Positions 52,511 to 61,440 of a stretch of DNA of 64,000 nucleotides are shown in pieces. Position 1 is the first letter of the stretch, and every line of letters starts with the position of its first letter. The notes beneath the pieces were generated by a model that did no database searches, had not been told where the DNA came from, and saw nothing but the letters and a program-made list of their open reading frames with translations. The position numbers were made by a program, and so were the translations under genes. Location of the stretch: contig OY970278.1 in NCBI GenBank assembly GCA_963715815.1, positions 744,001 to 808,000 on the forward strand, read 5' to 3'. The stretch is from JAFAMS01 sp963715815. GTDB lineage: Bacteria > Vulcanimicrobiota > Vulcanimicrobiia > Vulcanimicrobiales > Vulcanimicrobiaceae.

Positions 52511-52655
52511 GAAGGCTTGTGGACAAAGCACTCTAGGGAAAGGATGTGGCAACCAAGTACGGCAGTGATTGCCCGTCAGCGGCTAGTGGGATTGTAAGGC
52601 AGGCTAACACAAGTGCCATCGTACACAAGCGTATCATTCTCAGGACTGTCTGTTC

Positions 52656-52830
52656 GGCAAGGCGAGGCCCTCTCTCCCTCGGCGCTGTGCGATGGAGCTA
52701 GACGTTACGACATGACGCCCCCTCTGCAAAGTCGTTGTGCAGATGGAGATAGAAGCCCACGAAACGAGGCCCCCTGGGTCGCACTCCGAATCGCGCAGTG
52801 TGCGTTGCGCGGATGGAGCTTAATGAAGCG
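52656..52830. repeat. repeat-module cluster B
   Basis: Three further modules: GAGGCCCTCTC...GATGGAGCTAGACG, GACGCCCCCTCTGCA...TGCAGATGGAGATAGA and GAAACGAGGCCCCCTGGG...GATGGAGCTTAATG. Each has a central inverted repeat, with different stem sequences (CTGCA/TGCAG in the second, CGCA/TGCG in the third) between constant ends. The 52511-52655 stretch before it holds nothing I recognise. Confidence 0.55.
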
Positions 52831-53314
52831 CGGAAATCGCGTGCTGAAATCCTGATAACCACGCATGCCCGTGGTCCACGACGATCGTCGCTACGCCGCC
52901 AGCTTCGAGCAGATGACGAACCGTCTCTGCGATGGTTGCTAAACGCGACTTTCTGGGGGCCGGGCGAGCCAGTTCATCCTCCAGGCTTTGGAGCACGTTG
53001 CGTCCTGGCGGACTACTCTCGAGGAACTCACGAAGCTCTGGGGGCATTTCGGGCAGCGAAACATTAGAGGTTTGTGTTATCGAGCCACCGGTCTGCGCTC
53101 CGACAAAATTGTGAAACGTTGAGTCTGAGATGTTGAAAGTCGCCGCAATGCCCGCTTGAGACGACGGCGTAACAAGTCCCTCACTCAGATCGCGGCCATA
53201 CGGCGTCATTGTGACAAGCGACGCCTTTCTTATTTGCCCAGTCCCTATTCCATACGTTGATGTCTGTGCTGAGATAGCGCCTTCACTTTCGAGGGCTTCC
53301 AGCGCCATGATCAC
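52820..53314 (-). CDS. winged-helix-like protein of unknown function
   Basis: At least 164 residues. The start GTG at 53314 cuts through a helix-turn-helix-like segment that reads further upstream in frame (GVFNETIEQALDLSYGQVIM), so the true start may lie near 53360 or be reached by frameshift from the upstream ORF. In the middle is FNISDSTFHNFVGAQTGGSI, a strand pattern seen in several uncharacterised bacterial proteins. The C-terminus is ATIAETVRHLLEAGGVATIV. Base composition is less GC-biased than in the left part of the window. Confidence 0.5.
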   Translation of the reverse strand: MIMALEALESEGAISAQTSTYGIGTGQIRKASLVTMTPYGRDLSEGLVTPSSQAGIAATFNISDSTFHNFVGAQTGGSITQTSNVSLPEMPPELREFLESSPPGRNVLQSLEDELARPAPRKSRLATIAETVRHLLEAGGVATIVVDHGHAWLSGFQHAISALH

Positions 53315-53679
53315 TTGGCCGTATGAGAGATCGAGGGCTTGTTCGATGGTTTCATTAAATACGCCCTGTCCTGGGCTAAAATGATCAGAGGCAGCATTAG
53401 ATAAGCTAATACTAATTTCTCCACCTCTTTGCGCGACATATCGGCACTTGCTGCAACACGTTTTTGGCGTTCTTCCAAACTGTCAAATACTTTCAATATT
53501 GCGTCACCAAATTGTGAAAACGCTTGACGTGCAGTCTCCTCAGATGCAGCATTTATTTGACCGAAACGATCCCGATGCGGCGCCGGCAAAGCTTGCGCCT
53601 GTCGAATTAGATCACCGCCGAATTGGCTAGCTACAAATATCGCGGTGCGTTTCAACGCACCCAAATGAGCCGCTACCAC
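53311..53679 (-). CDS. unknown helical protein upstream of the winged-helix gene
   Basis: 122 residues: ALKRTAIFVASQFGGDLIRQ, ASADMSRKEVEKLVLAYLML and a short hydrophobic stretch (LMLPLIILA). It ends in a frame that overlaps the N-terminal part of the next protein, so a single-base shift near 53380 may join them into one protein. No family recognised. The 53680-53877 stretch upstream shows no gene. Confidence 0.45.
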   Translation of the reverse strand: MVAAHLGALKRTAIFVASQFGGDLIRQAQALPAPHRDRFGQINAASEETARQAFSQFGDAILKVFDSLEERQKRVAASADMSRKEVEKLVLAYLMLPLIILAQDRAYLMKPSNKPSISHTAK

Positions 53680-53877
53680 TTTTGAATTGAGCAGCCCAGC
53701 TTTGATAATGCGTTCGGAGTAGCTCTATGTCGACGCCGTCATCCATTGTGATCGAATTGCTCCGAAAGTAGGAATGGCGTGCGCGTCACACTAGACCAAA
53801 ATTTCGCGCGCATTGCCTGCTAAAAAGATAGATCCGTTTGAAAATCCTAAGCTTAGCGCAATGGGTCTGGCATTTTC

Positions 53878-54113
53878 TCAAGATTCGATGCCCTCTAGAG
53901 CTGACGCTGATCCTTCCGGCGGTGGATCAATTTCAATCCAAACACCACTTCCCGTTCTAAATGAATATCGTCCGTTGTCGTATTTCATTATCTCTGGTAG
54001 CAAGGCAGCCTTCATCGGCTCGTGGTTTACCATTTCAGCATCAGCGTCGATTAACGGTTTTAGATCTACGTCACAACAACCTACGGACGCGCTCCATTTC
54101 GTTCGTCAGCCAT
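53878..54113 (-). CDS. small unknown protein, one frameshift
   Basis: The ATG at 54113 (MADERNGA) sits inside the end of the upstream gene. After a one-base shift near 54085 it continues VDLKPLIDADAEMVNHEPMK, then SGVWIEIDPPPEGSASALEG, ending at 53878. About 78 residues in all. The acidic composition and overlap suggest a partner of the upstream protein. Too short to be in a simple ORF scan; moderate support only. Confidence 0.35.
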
Positions 54114-55002
54114 TCAGGTAGATTGTTCAAGCGCGCCATCAGGAAGTATCCCATCACAAGCAGATAAGCGCGGAGCGAGGCAGGATACCGTTTACGGCCC
54201 AGATTTTGCCCGATCTGCTCCCGCACATTCTGCGCAAGAAAGGTTCGCGATAGCCAATTTTCAGATTCGGAGTAAAGATCATACCGTGAGCCAACTCTGT
54301 CGCTATCTGATAAGAACCAGCGCCGTCACTAACATCGGCGAGTGAGTCAAACGCTCTGTAGATTGCGGCACCAATCCCAGCATTTATCGACGAGGTCGAG
54401 TTCGAAGTCAGCTTTCTCCGTAGCCGCTTCTAACTCAGCAACTACACTGAGTTCACGTCAACCTACACCCGATACCAAGAAAAGATAACTGTGCCCTAAG
54501 AAATGCGCGATTAGGTGTAAAGACCACCAGTCGCCTTCGATGTATGATTCATGCTCGTCCTCACCCCTCTTGCGGATGTTCGTGCACAGCTGGTCGAACA
54601 GAGTTGCAAGCTGATCCAGGCCGCGGTTGATGTGTACCTCGGGCAGGACCTTACCTGTCTTGAGATATGTCGTTATAGATCGCGACAGCGCAGCTATCTG
54701 TAGACCTCCACGCCCCGGGTATCGACGTTCCTTGCAAACGTATAGTCAAGAGTCGGCCAATCGAAGAGTTCAAAGTTTGAAAGGAGTGTGGGTGACTCAA
54801 AAATGCTCTTGAACAGGTTTGAAGAGAGCGCTAACCCCCGGCGATTCAAATGCTTATACAGGAATGAGTTGGTGTTCATAAGGAGATCTTGCACCAGCAT
54901 TCCAACGCCGAGATCGGCTATGTCTTTGGAAACTCCGCACTTCTCAATCGTCGCGAAGATGTATGAGAGCGCATCGAGGCGTCGTGTTGTAAGCATTTTC
55001 AC
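54071..55002 (-). CDS. unknown protein broken by several frameshifts
   Basis: Pieces in different frames line up head to tail. The first runs from the ATG at 55002 (TTRRLDALSYIFATIEKCGV ... FARNVDTRGVEVY). Next is QIAALSRSITTYLKTGKVLP ... YIEGDWWSLHLIAHFLGHSY, then AAIYRAFDSLADVSDGAGSY ... KIGYREPFL, and last VREQIGQNLGRKRYPASLRA ending at 54071. Together about 310 residues, mainly helical, with no recognised domain. Three or more single-base errors, or real decay, must be assumed. Confidence 0.45.
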
Positions 55003-55134
55003 GACGACGTCATCAACTCAGAATGACGTCCAGGATGGCGCGGGCGTATTCGCTCTGTTGATCATCTTCATCGCGACGCATCGCAGCTACACAAATGCGT
55101 TCGAAATTCGGTAACAAGACACCTAGAGCAGCGT

Positions 55135-55541
55135 TCACGTTTTGCATGAGTCGTTCGGGAAATCTCGAAAACTAATACGAGATAAAAACGCTTCGCATTT
55201 CGTTTGTTGAAAGTAACCTGTTGCGAGAAAATAAAGTAGTGACAACGGCGAAAGCACAAAGCATAGGTATGCGATCCCTTCGTAAGTTAGAGGCAGCTTA
55301 AATACTGAATTGCCAGACCACGTTGATGGCAAAGTCGCAACAAGTGCGCTGACGAAAGTGAACAGAAGGCCAGTGATTCCGAGAAGATGCACAAATGTAG
55401 GCGACGTTTCCACCAGCTGTGAATTCGCAGTGTAGTCGCCCACGATTCGCGCCTCAGCTGATATACTGCAAAAATCAAGCCGAACGCCGCTAACGCACCT
55501 CCCAGATCTAGATAAACTGCCGGACCTATGGGTGCAATCAT
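55135..55541 (-). CDS. small membrane protein, one frameshift
   Basis: The N-terminal helix (IGPAVYLDLGGALAAFGLIF) starts at the ATG at 55541. After a one-base shift near 55450 the protein continues GDYTANSQLVETSPTFVHLL with two more helices (LGITGLLFTFVSALVATLPS, YLCFVLSPLSLLYFLATGYF). About 135 residues, three membrane helices, no family recognised. Directly downstream of the HTH gene on the same strand. Confidence 0.45.
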
Positions 55542-55550
55542 GGGACCTAC

Positions 55551-55817
55551 CTAGTCGCTTGAGGTTGCGGCGAGTAGTTTTAGGATCGTATTCTTACGCA
55601 GTTTGGAGTTCGCGTTGCGAGCACGCTGAAGGGTACTTCGCGAGACTCCCGCCTTTCGCGCAAGATCTCGTATTGAGCGATGTTGCAGGATCACTGTTAG
55701 CCTGTAGAGTGTTGGATCGGAGTACTCATTTAGAACCTCGTCGAGATCATGTACTTGGCCTGCCGTCACGTCTTCGAGACGATTCGACTCCTTACCGACT
55801 TGCCGAACCGTGCCCAT
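55551..55817 (-). CDS. HTH DNA-binding protein
   Basis: 88 residues from the ATG at 55817. The C-terminal half is a clear helix-turn-helix: HRSIRDLARKAGVSRSTLQR followed by NSKLRKNTILKLLAATSS. The frame is open upstream to about 55990 and reads IDLIDYRKRHHPEAKGADAF and SKQTVVRLLQRRHITMGTV, a second HTH-like stretch. The protein may therefore be longer, with its start lost to a frameshift. It is a candidate regulator for the genes around it. The 55818-56252 region holds no other convincing gene. Confidence 0.5.
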   Translation of the reverse strand: MGTVRQVGKESNRLEDVTAGQVHDLDEVLNEYSDPTLYRLTVILQHRSIRDLARKAGVSRSTLQRARNANSKLRKNTILKLLAATSSD

Positions 55818-56252
55818 TGTAATGTGCCGGCGTTGAAGTAGGCGGACGACGGTCTGCTTCGAACACGCGCGCCCAAAAGCGTCAGCACCCTTGGCCTCTG
55901 GATGGTGTCGCTTTCGATAGTCGATGAGATCGATTCTCTCGCCGATTTCCGAAGTCGAGGAGATCGGTGTGCCGAATTGGCACCGTACTCAGTGAGATTT
56001 TGAGCAGATTTCTCAAAGGCGATGAAATCGAGATTGTCGTCGCCCCTAGGCCTGGGCTAGAGCTCTCGACGGCTTCTTAAGGGTGCTTATTTACCAGTAA
56101 ATCGACGAGAAACTCGGCATCTCTCGATCGCTTGACGCGCTGCAGGACTAACGTCGACGCGACGCCTAAGTGCTGGTCAGAGGAAGGCTGCTGTTTGGAG
56201 TTCGCATTCCCCGTTGTCGTCTCGTTCGTCGCAGCTGACAAGAAGATAGTCG

Positions 56253-56921
56253 TTGCCTGATCCAATTCAGGTCTACAGCAGCATCGAGTGGCGATTCGCT
56301 CACACGCCGCTGTTCTTTGACCGAAAAGGCGCAATTACGGCATGCGCGACGTCGGGGATTTTCTCGACGTGGCTGGTAGCGCCGGATAGCGTCACCTTTG
56401 ACCATGCCTACCGCCATTTTACGATGGGCGTTAACAGCGCGACGTTATACTTTGCGGGTGAAGATGGCCAGACAGCCCTCCTCGATTTCGTCATGCGCGC
56501 GTTTTCAACGTGCGGTCTGCCGGGGACCACGTCCGTGAAGATGTCCTCGGCCTACGCTGTTGCCGTCGATGAGGACTTCGCAACCTTGATGCATCGGCAA
56601 ATCCAAGCCATCTCATGGGTTCCCTTTGCGCCAGCGAAGATGGCGGGCACGGTCGAAGACATCGGAGTGATATACAATGTCGACACTGCGGGACGCAAGC
56701 TTGCTTACCAGATGGGACCAATGGCGCGAGAGCAATGGGCGTTGATCGGTGGTCCGAAGATCGCCCCACTGGAGGGCTCCTTGCCACACATGGCTTGGGG
56801 CATTGTAATTTGGGACCGTATGCCGTTTGAACGCCCGCTGGAAGTACAGCAAACTCGGCGCGCGATCGAGGTAGAACTAGGTAATCGGCGAAACCTCGTC
56901 GCTCGCGGAAGGGATTTTTAA
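56253..56921 (+). CDS. unknown protein, first gene of a three-gene set
   Basis: 222 residues from a TTG start (MPDPIQVYSSIEWRFAHTPL). Mixed alpha/beta with FHTMG-like HFTMGVNSATLYFAGEDGQT and QMGPMAREQWALIGGPKIAP. No signal peptide. No family recognised. The next gene begins four bases after its stop. Confidence 0.55.
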   Translation: MPDPIQVYSSIEWRFAHTPLFFDRKGAITACATSGIFSTWLVAPDSVTFDHAYRHFTMGVNSATLYFAGEDGQTALLDFVMRAFSTCGLPGTTSVKMSSAYAVAVDEDFATLMHRQIQAISWVPFAPAKMAGTVEDIGVIYNVDTAGRKLAYQMGPMAREQWALIGGPKIAPLEGSLPHMAWGIVIWDRMPFERPLEVQQTRRAIEVELGNRRNLVARGRDF

Positions 56922-56925
56922 TACG

Positions 56926-57280
56926 ATGGGAGCCCTCGGTCTTGGCCTCGCGCCGGCGATGGAAAAGCACTTCACCTTCACCTCGGCTGGAGCTCAAGGT
57001 GAGGTAACGGCTGCTATTGGGCGTCCTGTTCTGGGCGAAGGTACGGTATCGTCCGTGGCTATCATTGCCGACGTTGCAGCTTGGGCGGTCACCTTAGCGA
57101 GGATCGTGCTGATCGTCGTCATTTCGCTCGGGGCGTTTGAGGCACTGTCACATTCGAGGTTCATCCCGCCGGCGCTTACTCTTCGCGGCGGCGATTGCTG
57201 CGATCAGCTGGTGGCTCACCGTCAAAATGATGCGGCGAGACCTGGCGAGGCGTTTGCTGACGCAGCTTGATCCCGGTTAA
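56926..57280 (+). CDS. unknown membrane protein, one frameshift
   Basis: About 118 residues. The frame from the ATG at 56926 has ADVAAWAVTLARIVLIVVIS as a membrane helix. One extra base near 57179 must be removed to continue into FAAAIAAISWWLTVKMMRRD, a second helix, ending in LLTQLDPG at 57280. Without the correction the tail is low-complexity and unlikely. Second gene of the set. Confidence 0.45.
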
Positions 57281-57569
57281 GGATTGGATTAACGAAGCCG
57301 GGAAAGCGGCGGTGCACGAGCTCAACACCGGTTGGGGTTGGGTAAACATCGCCGGCGTTGCGATCGTTACCGCCGTCGCGTCACACAGCAACGATTTGTG
57401 GACGACAGCAAATAACTTAATCGTGCTCCAAAATCACCATCCGGAGTTGTACGTGAAGCCCGAATCAACGCCGTTGTGGATCAGTTGGGTGATGGGAGCC
57501 GGAACGTTCTTTCCGTGTTTCGGTATCGCTTTCGCTTTCCAAAAGGTGTTGTCGCTGACGCGTAAGTAG
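57267..57569 (+). CDS. unknown protein with membrane helices
   Basis: 100 residues from a TTG at 57267 that overlaps the previous gene by 14 bases: IPVKDWINEAGKAAVHELNT, then GWGWVNIAGVAIVTAVASHS and PLWISWVMGAGTFFPCFGIA, both hydrophobic. Third gene of the set. Overlaps and same strand suggest co-translation. Function unknown. Confidence 0.5.
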   Translation: MIPVKDWINEAGKAAVHELNTGWGWVNIAGVAIVTAVASHSNDLWTTANNLIVLQNHHPELYVKPESTPLWISWVMGAGTFFPCFGIAFAFQKVLSLTRK

Positions 57570-57709
57570 GCCAAGAAGCCAACGGCCAGATGTGGTCCCA
57601 CCATGCCCCGTGTGCACATCGCTACATCTCATATGCCATCAGCGGCGTCCGACCATCAATGTCGCTATCGCACGATGCGACCAAATTGTCGGCGGCCGGC
57701 TGATCTTCA

Positions 57710-58840
57710 CTACGGTTTGGTGCTAAGCGGCGCTGCTGGTAACGGCGCCAAGTGAACAAACGTCGCGACTAACTGTACCGGTCCCGGCTGCGTGAAAGTA
57801 ATAGATTCGGCATTGTTTCCTGCCTGGCACAGACCACCATTGACCGGTAGGGAACTATTCGAACCGGGCAATGCGGGCGTCGTCCCTGACGGCGTCGGAG
57901 TTGGAGTCGGCGTTGTGGTCGTCGCCGGCACCGGAGATGCGGTTGACACTAATACGGGAGCTGGAGTGGCGGTAATTGTTGCTCCCGGTACGGTCGATGC
58001 GGGCGATGCAGTTATAGATGGTAGCGCGGAAGCCGTGCACGTCGTCGAAGCACCCGAGGTACTTGTACCCGTGCTGACTGCAAGTGTATTAATCACAGAT
58101 GATGAGGCGGTTATGGTCATCGATACGTTGTCGGCAAAGAACTCTTGTTGAATCGTCACGTTGTTTCGACTAAACGCAGCATCTCGGACAGCCAGCGGTT
58201 GATTGCTGTAGTACGTTTGAAGATCAAGCGTGCCCACCGCGGCGCTGTAGATGTCGTCAGCCCTCACAATGATCGACGATGCGCTTGCGAGTGTTGAATT
58301 CAAAGCCGCGGCAATCGGAGTTGCGCCGCCAAACACCGCGTTAATCACTGTAGCGCCAGCCGATGAGGACAGCTGCTGCGTCGCACAAGCACCGGACGTG
58401 CTCGACATCAACAGTGGAAGCGTTCCCGGAGCCGGAACTGGAGCTGTTCCGTCAAGATATTTTGTGAATGGTGCTTCGCCTGTCACAAAGGAAAAGTCGT
58501 TCCCGTTCTTTGTGTATATCTGCGAAGGGTAGACCGACGACCCAGTCCCCAATTGCCGTACATTACCACGATTCCACCACGATTGACTCTGCAATCCGCA
58601 TGCAACTTCAAGCGCGACAAGCCCATCTTGTACGTTCGGCAACTTGCGGGGACACAAACCGACGTGCAGCAGACATAGGATGCCAAGCCCAACAACGACT
58701 CCGCCAATCGTATATGCGGAGGCGGAACTATTTCCGTGTGCTGGTGGCGCTGTGGCGCTAGTCGCATTTGCTAGCTGCGGTGCCGAAGCACCAGTCGAGA
58801 AAAGCGCAAATATGACCACGCATAAGAGGAATCTTTTCAC
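57710..58840 (-). CDS. exported/anchored protein with Thr/Pro-rich linker
   Basis: About 376 residues. A signal peptide (FLLCVVIFALFSTGASAP) is followed by a second hydrophobic helix (YTIGGVVVGLGILCLLHVG). The middle domain is rich in Ala, Ser and Thr (SSAGATVINAVFGGATPIAA). A linker with TP repeats (ATTTTPTPTPTPSG) leads to a short C-terminal beta domain (ESITFTQPGPVQLVATF). It looks like a surface protein. GTG at 58840 taken as start. Family not recognised. Confidence 0.55.
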   Translation of the reverse strand: MKRFLLCVVIFALFSTGASAPQLANATSATAPPAHGNSSASAYTIGGVVVGLGILCLLHVGLCPRKLPNVQDGLVALEVACGLQSQSWWNRGNVRQLGTGSSVYPSQIYTKNGNDFSFVTGEAPFTKYLDGTAPVPAPGTLPLLMSSTSGACATQQLSSSAGATVINAVFGGATPIAAALNSTLASASSIIVRADDIYSAAVGTLDLQTYYSNQPLAVRDAAFSRNNVTIQQEFFADNVSMTITASSSVINTLAVSTGTSTSGASTTCTASALPSITASPASTVPGATITATPAPVLVSTASPVPATTTTPTPTPTPSGTTPALPGSNSSLPVNGGLCQAGNNAESITFTQPGPVQLVATFVHLAPLPAAPLSTKP

Positions 58841-59207
58841 ACCCGGATCCTCCAACTTGCTTAGCTAGTCGGTTGTCCGTTCTCGCTCGCTTACTTTTGA
58901 CCTCGCGTAATAAATCGAAACGTTGTTCCTGACGAACCACACAAGACATCAGGAAAACGATTACGTTAGAGAATCAAGCAATTGAATTCTTAGTGTCGAC
59001 AGGATGACTAAGGTCGGATATTTCGGCGACCAGCGTCTCTCGACGACGTGACACGAAATGTACTCGACAAACTGTTGTCCGGGATTGCGCAAATCCCGCT
59101 CACAATAGCATCGAGATCAATTCTGCGGTCGTTGGCAAGCCGTGTGGCGCGGCCGCTAAGCTCCGCTTCCGGTCAAATTAATGCTTAGCGCGCCGCCCGC
59201 GGCACGA

Positions 59208-59294
59208 CTAGAGATCCTCGAGTGCTCGGATAAACTCGCGGGCCGCGATGACGACCGTCGCACCGGCCAATAAAAGGCGCAGATAGGGCTGCAT
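59208..59294 (-). CDS. possible 28-residue membrane peptide
   Basis: MQPYLRLLLAGATVVIAARE then FIRALEDL, preceded by GAGGGGAGGGACGAGG. One short hydrophobic helix. It lies in the otherwise empty stretch 58841-59371, in which I see no other gene. Support is the ribosome site only. Confidence 0.3.
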   Translation of the reverse strand: MQPYLRLLLAGATVVIAAREFIRALEDL

Positions 59295-59371
59295 CCTCGT
59301 CCCTCCCCTCTTGCATAGATGCAACCTAATCATATGTTGTTGCCACCAACGGGACCCGCGGGGACTTGTAA

Positions 59372-59727
59372 ATGGGGCCAACCAGCGCCGACCTTATTCG
59401 GCATGCCAAGAAGAGCGGCGACAAGCTCTCGACGCGTCAACTCGAGCGCTGGCGTAACGCCCGGCTGCTCCCCGCGTCGCGGCGTCACGGGCAAGGCCGC
59501 GGGAGAGGTTCGGTCTGGAATTACGAACCGAACGCTATCGAACGACTCGACGTAATCCCGCGCTTCGAAAGGACGGGCTTTCACTCTCCGAGATCGCGGC
59601 GCGCCTCTGGCTGATGGGGTTCGAAATGGAGTTGACTGTGGTGCGTGCGCATCTTGCGAGTGCGCTTGCTCCAATTCGCCGCGTTAAGCGGGAAAGTTTC
59701 AACACATCGAATCGTCGTCAGCGGTGA
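59372..59727 (+). CDS. HTH/MerR-like small protein, one frameshift
   Basis: First frame: GPTSADLIRHAKKSGDKLST, RQLERWRNARLLPASRRHGQ and SVWNYEPNAIERLDVI, a MerR-like or phage-type HTH that reads an R-rich DNA-contact region. One missing base near 59563 must be supplied to continue into ALRKDGLSLSEIAARLWLMG and VVRAHLASALAPIRRV, ending at 59727. About 118 residues. The following gene begins inside its stop (GTGA). Confidence 0.5.
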
Positions 59728-60134
59728 GCGTTTCGCAGAACGACCTCGAGCGTAACAAAGCTGCGCGTACGCAGTGGGGGGCAACTCCTTGGGCGGAGGA
59801 GACGTACAAACACATGCAGTGTATTGGAGAGCAGATATTCGCCGGTTTTGTCGATCAGAGCGCAGAACTCGCGGGAGACGCGATCGTCGCCACGAAAACG
59901 CTTCTAAAGGTAACCCCTGAAGTTGAAAGAGCAGCTGAGTTGTTCGGTACTTCGTGGGAAGATGAGATGCGATGGGCGTTCCCTACGTTCGCCAATGCTC
60001 TGCAGCTCCTTGATGAAGTGCTGGACGACGATTTGGTTCCGTGCCGAGAGTTGTGCGGTGAATTCGAGCTCATTCAAAAGCAACATGATCGAACTCAATC
60101 ACCTGCATCCGCACGCCGCGTTCTCTCTCGGTGA
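59724..60134 (+). CDS. unknown helical protein paired with the HTH gene
   Basis: 136 residues from a GTG overlapping the previous stop. Helical: EETYKHMQCIGEQIFAGFVD, ELAGDAIVATKTLLKVTPEV, EDEMRWAFPTFANALQLLDE. The last 25 residues look out of frame and a one-base error near 60080 is possible. No family recognised. 60135-60359 shows nothing convincing. Confidence 0.45.
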   Translation: MSVSQNDLERNKAARTQWGATPWAEETYKHMQCIGEQIFAGFVDQSAELAGDAIVATKTLLKVTPEVERAAELFGTSWEDEMRWAFPTFANALQLLDEVLDDDLVPCRELCGEFELIQKQHDRTQSPASARRVLSR

Positions 60135-60359
60135 GTTCTCGAAACGTCACACTGATCCGAGGACGCCGGAGGGGTTTCTTATGATCTTAGCTGTCTATGT
60201 TCGCGTGAAAGGCTCAAGGCCAAGTTCAGGTTTTCTACGCAGAACTACGTGCTCAGAGGCGTGCGATGGAAGACGCGATTGCGGCGATAAGGAAGAATCA
60301 AGTCGCAAACTCGGTCTAAGGTGCTGTTTGCGACTGGTCAGGCGTCAAGCTGTGTCCTA

Positions 60360-61440
60360 TTAGTGCCCAGCACCGACCATGCTGTTCAGGATATCGGCGT
60401 TCACAATGCACATGCCACTGTCGTGAGTTGGGTCGTATGGAGTGCTTCGCGCGTATCGTTCTGGCCGTACAGTAATTGAATAGCTGGTGTCCTGAGATCT
60501 CGGTTCAACGTTCAGCCAGAAGTCGTCGCCTTGATTCACGTAGACTGGACCCCTCGTGTTCGGGTCCGTACACGACCACGGGTAGTCACCGTTCTTGAAA
60601 ACGTACTTTTGCGCTATCTTCAGTATGATGACGGAGTGCGGTTCAGAGGCAACTGTTGTTGGTCGTGAGGCAATCGCGCGCGGCTTCAATGACGGATCTA
60701 AGAGGCGCAACTTTCGGAGCTGCTCGACCTGCTCTCCCCCGGGGCTAATTCCTTCCTGTCGTAGATCATTCACAGAAGCTAATGTGATCTGATAGTCTGC
60801 CCAGGCAATTGACTTGAGCGCGATAACGCCTGGCTTGCGACCGGGAATCGTGAATACCATCAGAGCCTTTTTTGTCAACAATGATGCGGGTACAGAAAAC
60901 TCCGAATACCAATTCCCATCCACAACGCCGTGATCATAGGCATGGATCATTCTTGACGCGCTTAGATCGTACAAGAGCAGGTTAGCGCCGCGCGCGCCCC
61001 GTTCAATCCAACTTATCGCAACGTAGTGATTGCTGGAAGGGATGTGTGGACGCGGAGGCCTTTTTGGGCACAGTGAACATTATTGTTGGGTCGATGTTAT
61101 CGAGAGCGGCGTCTCCGACAAATACGCGATAGGTCTCAGAGGGCACAAAGGTTACATCGGTTCCATCTTCGTTGACCGTCGAAACGCGAGAGCCGTTGGA
61201 GCGAGCAATTGCGATAACCCGTGACCGGTCGAACTCTCGCTGCGTCCCAACCCAGTAAATGCCGCCGCCCTCGTCATAGACGGCATAATCGCCCCAAGGG
61301 GTCGAGATCGAGAGTTCGCCGTTTCCGCCGCTGCGTACTGTGACGGAATCAGCTCGAGCGGAACTAAGACAAACCGCAACGAGCAATGCGACAAGGAAGC
61401 TACCGAAAGCGGCTGGCCTAGAAAGCCTTTGTTTAGCCAT
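60360..61440 (-). CDS. exported protein of unknown function, one frameshift
   Basis: The signal peptide is in AAFGSFLVALLVAVCLSSAR, from the ATG at 61440. A beta-rich domain (GELSISTPWGDYAVYDEGGG, VTFVPSETYRVFVGD) follows. Near 61035 the frame changes and reading continues HIPSSNHYVAISWIERGARG into VVDGNWYSEFSVPASLLTKK, ending GMCIVNADILNSMVGAGH. About 360 residues. It overlaps the upstream lipoprotein gene by eight bases. Confidence 0.5.

Noticed and set aside
51921..52830. CRISPR array
   Set aside because: The repeated units differ in length and sequence, contain the hairpins themselves, and have no regular spacers or cas genes nearby.
53813..54121. 102-codon plus-strand frame
   Set aside because: The minus strand of the same stretch gives a more protein-like frame (53878-54113); the plus frame has no ribosome site.
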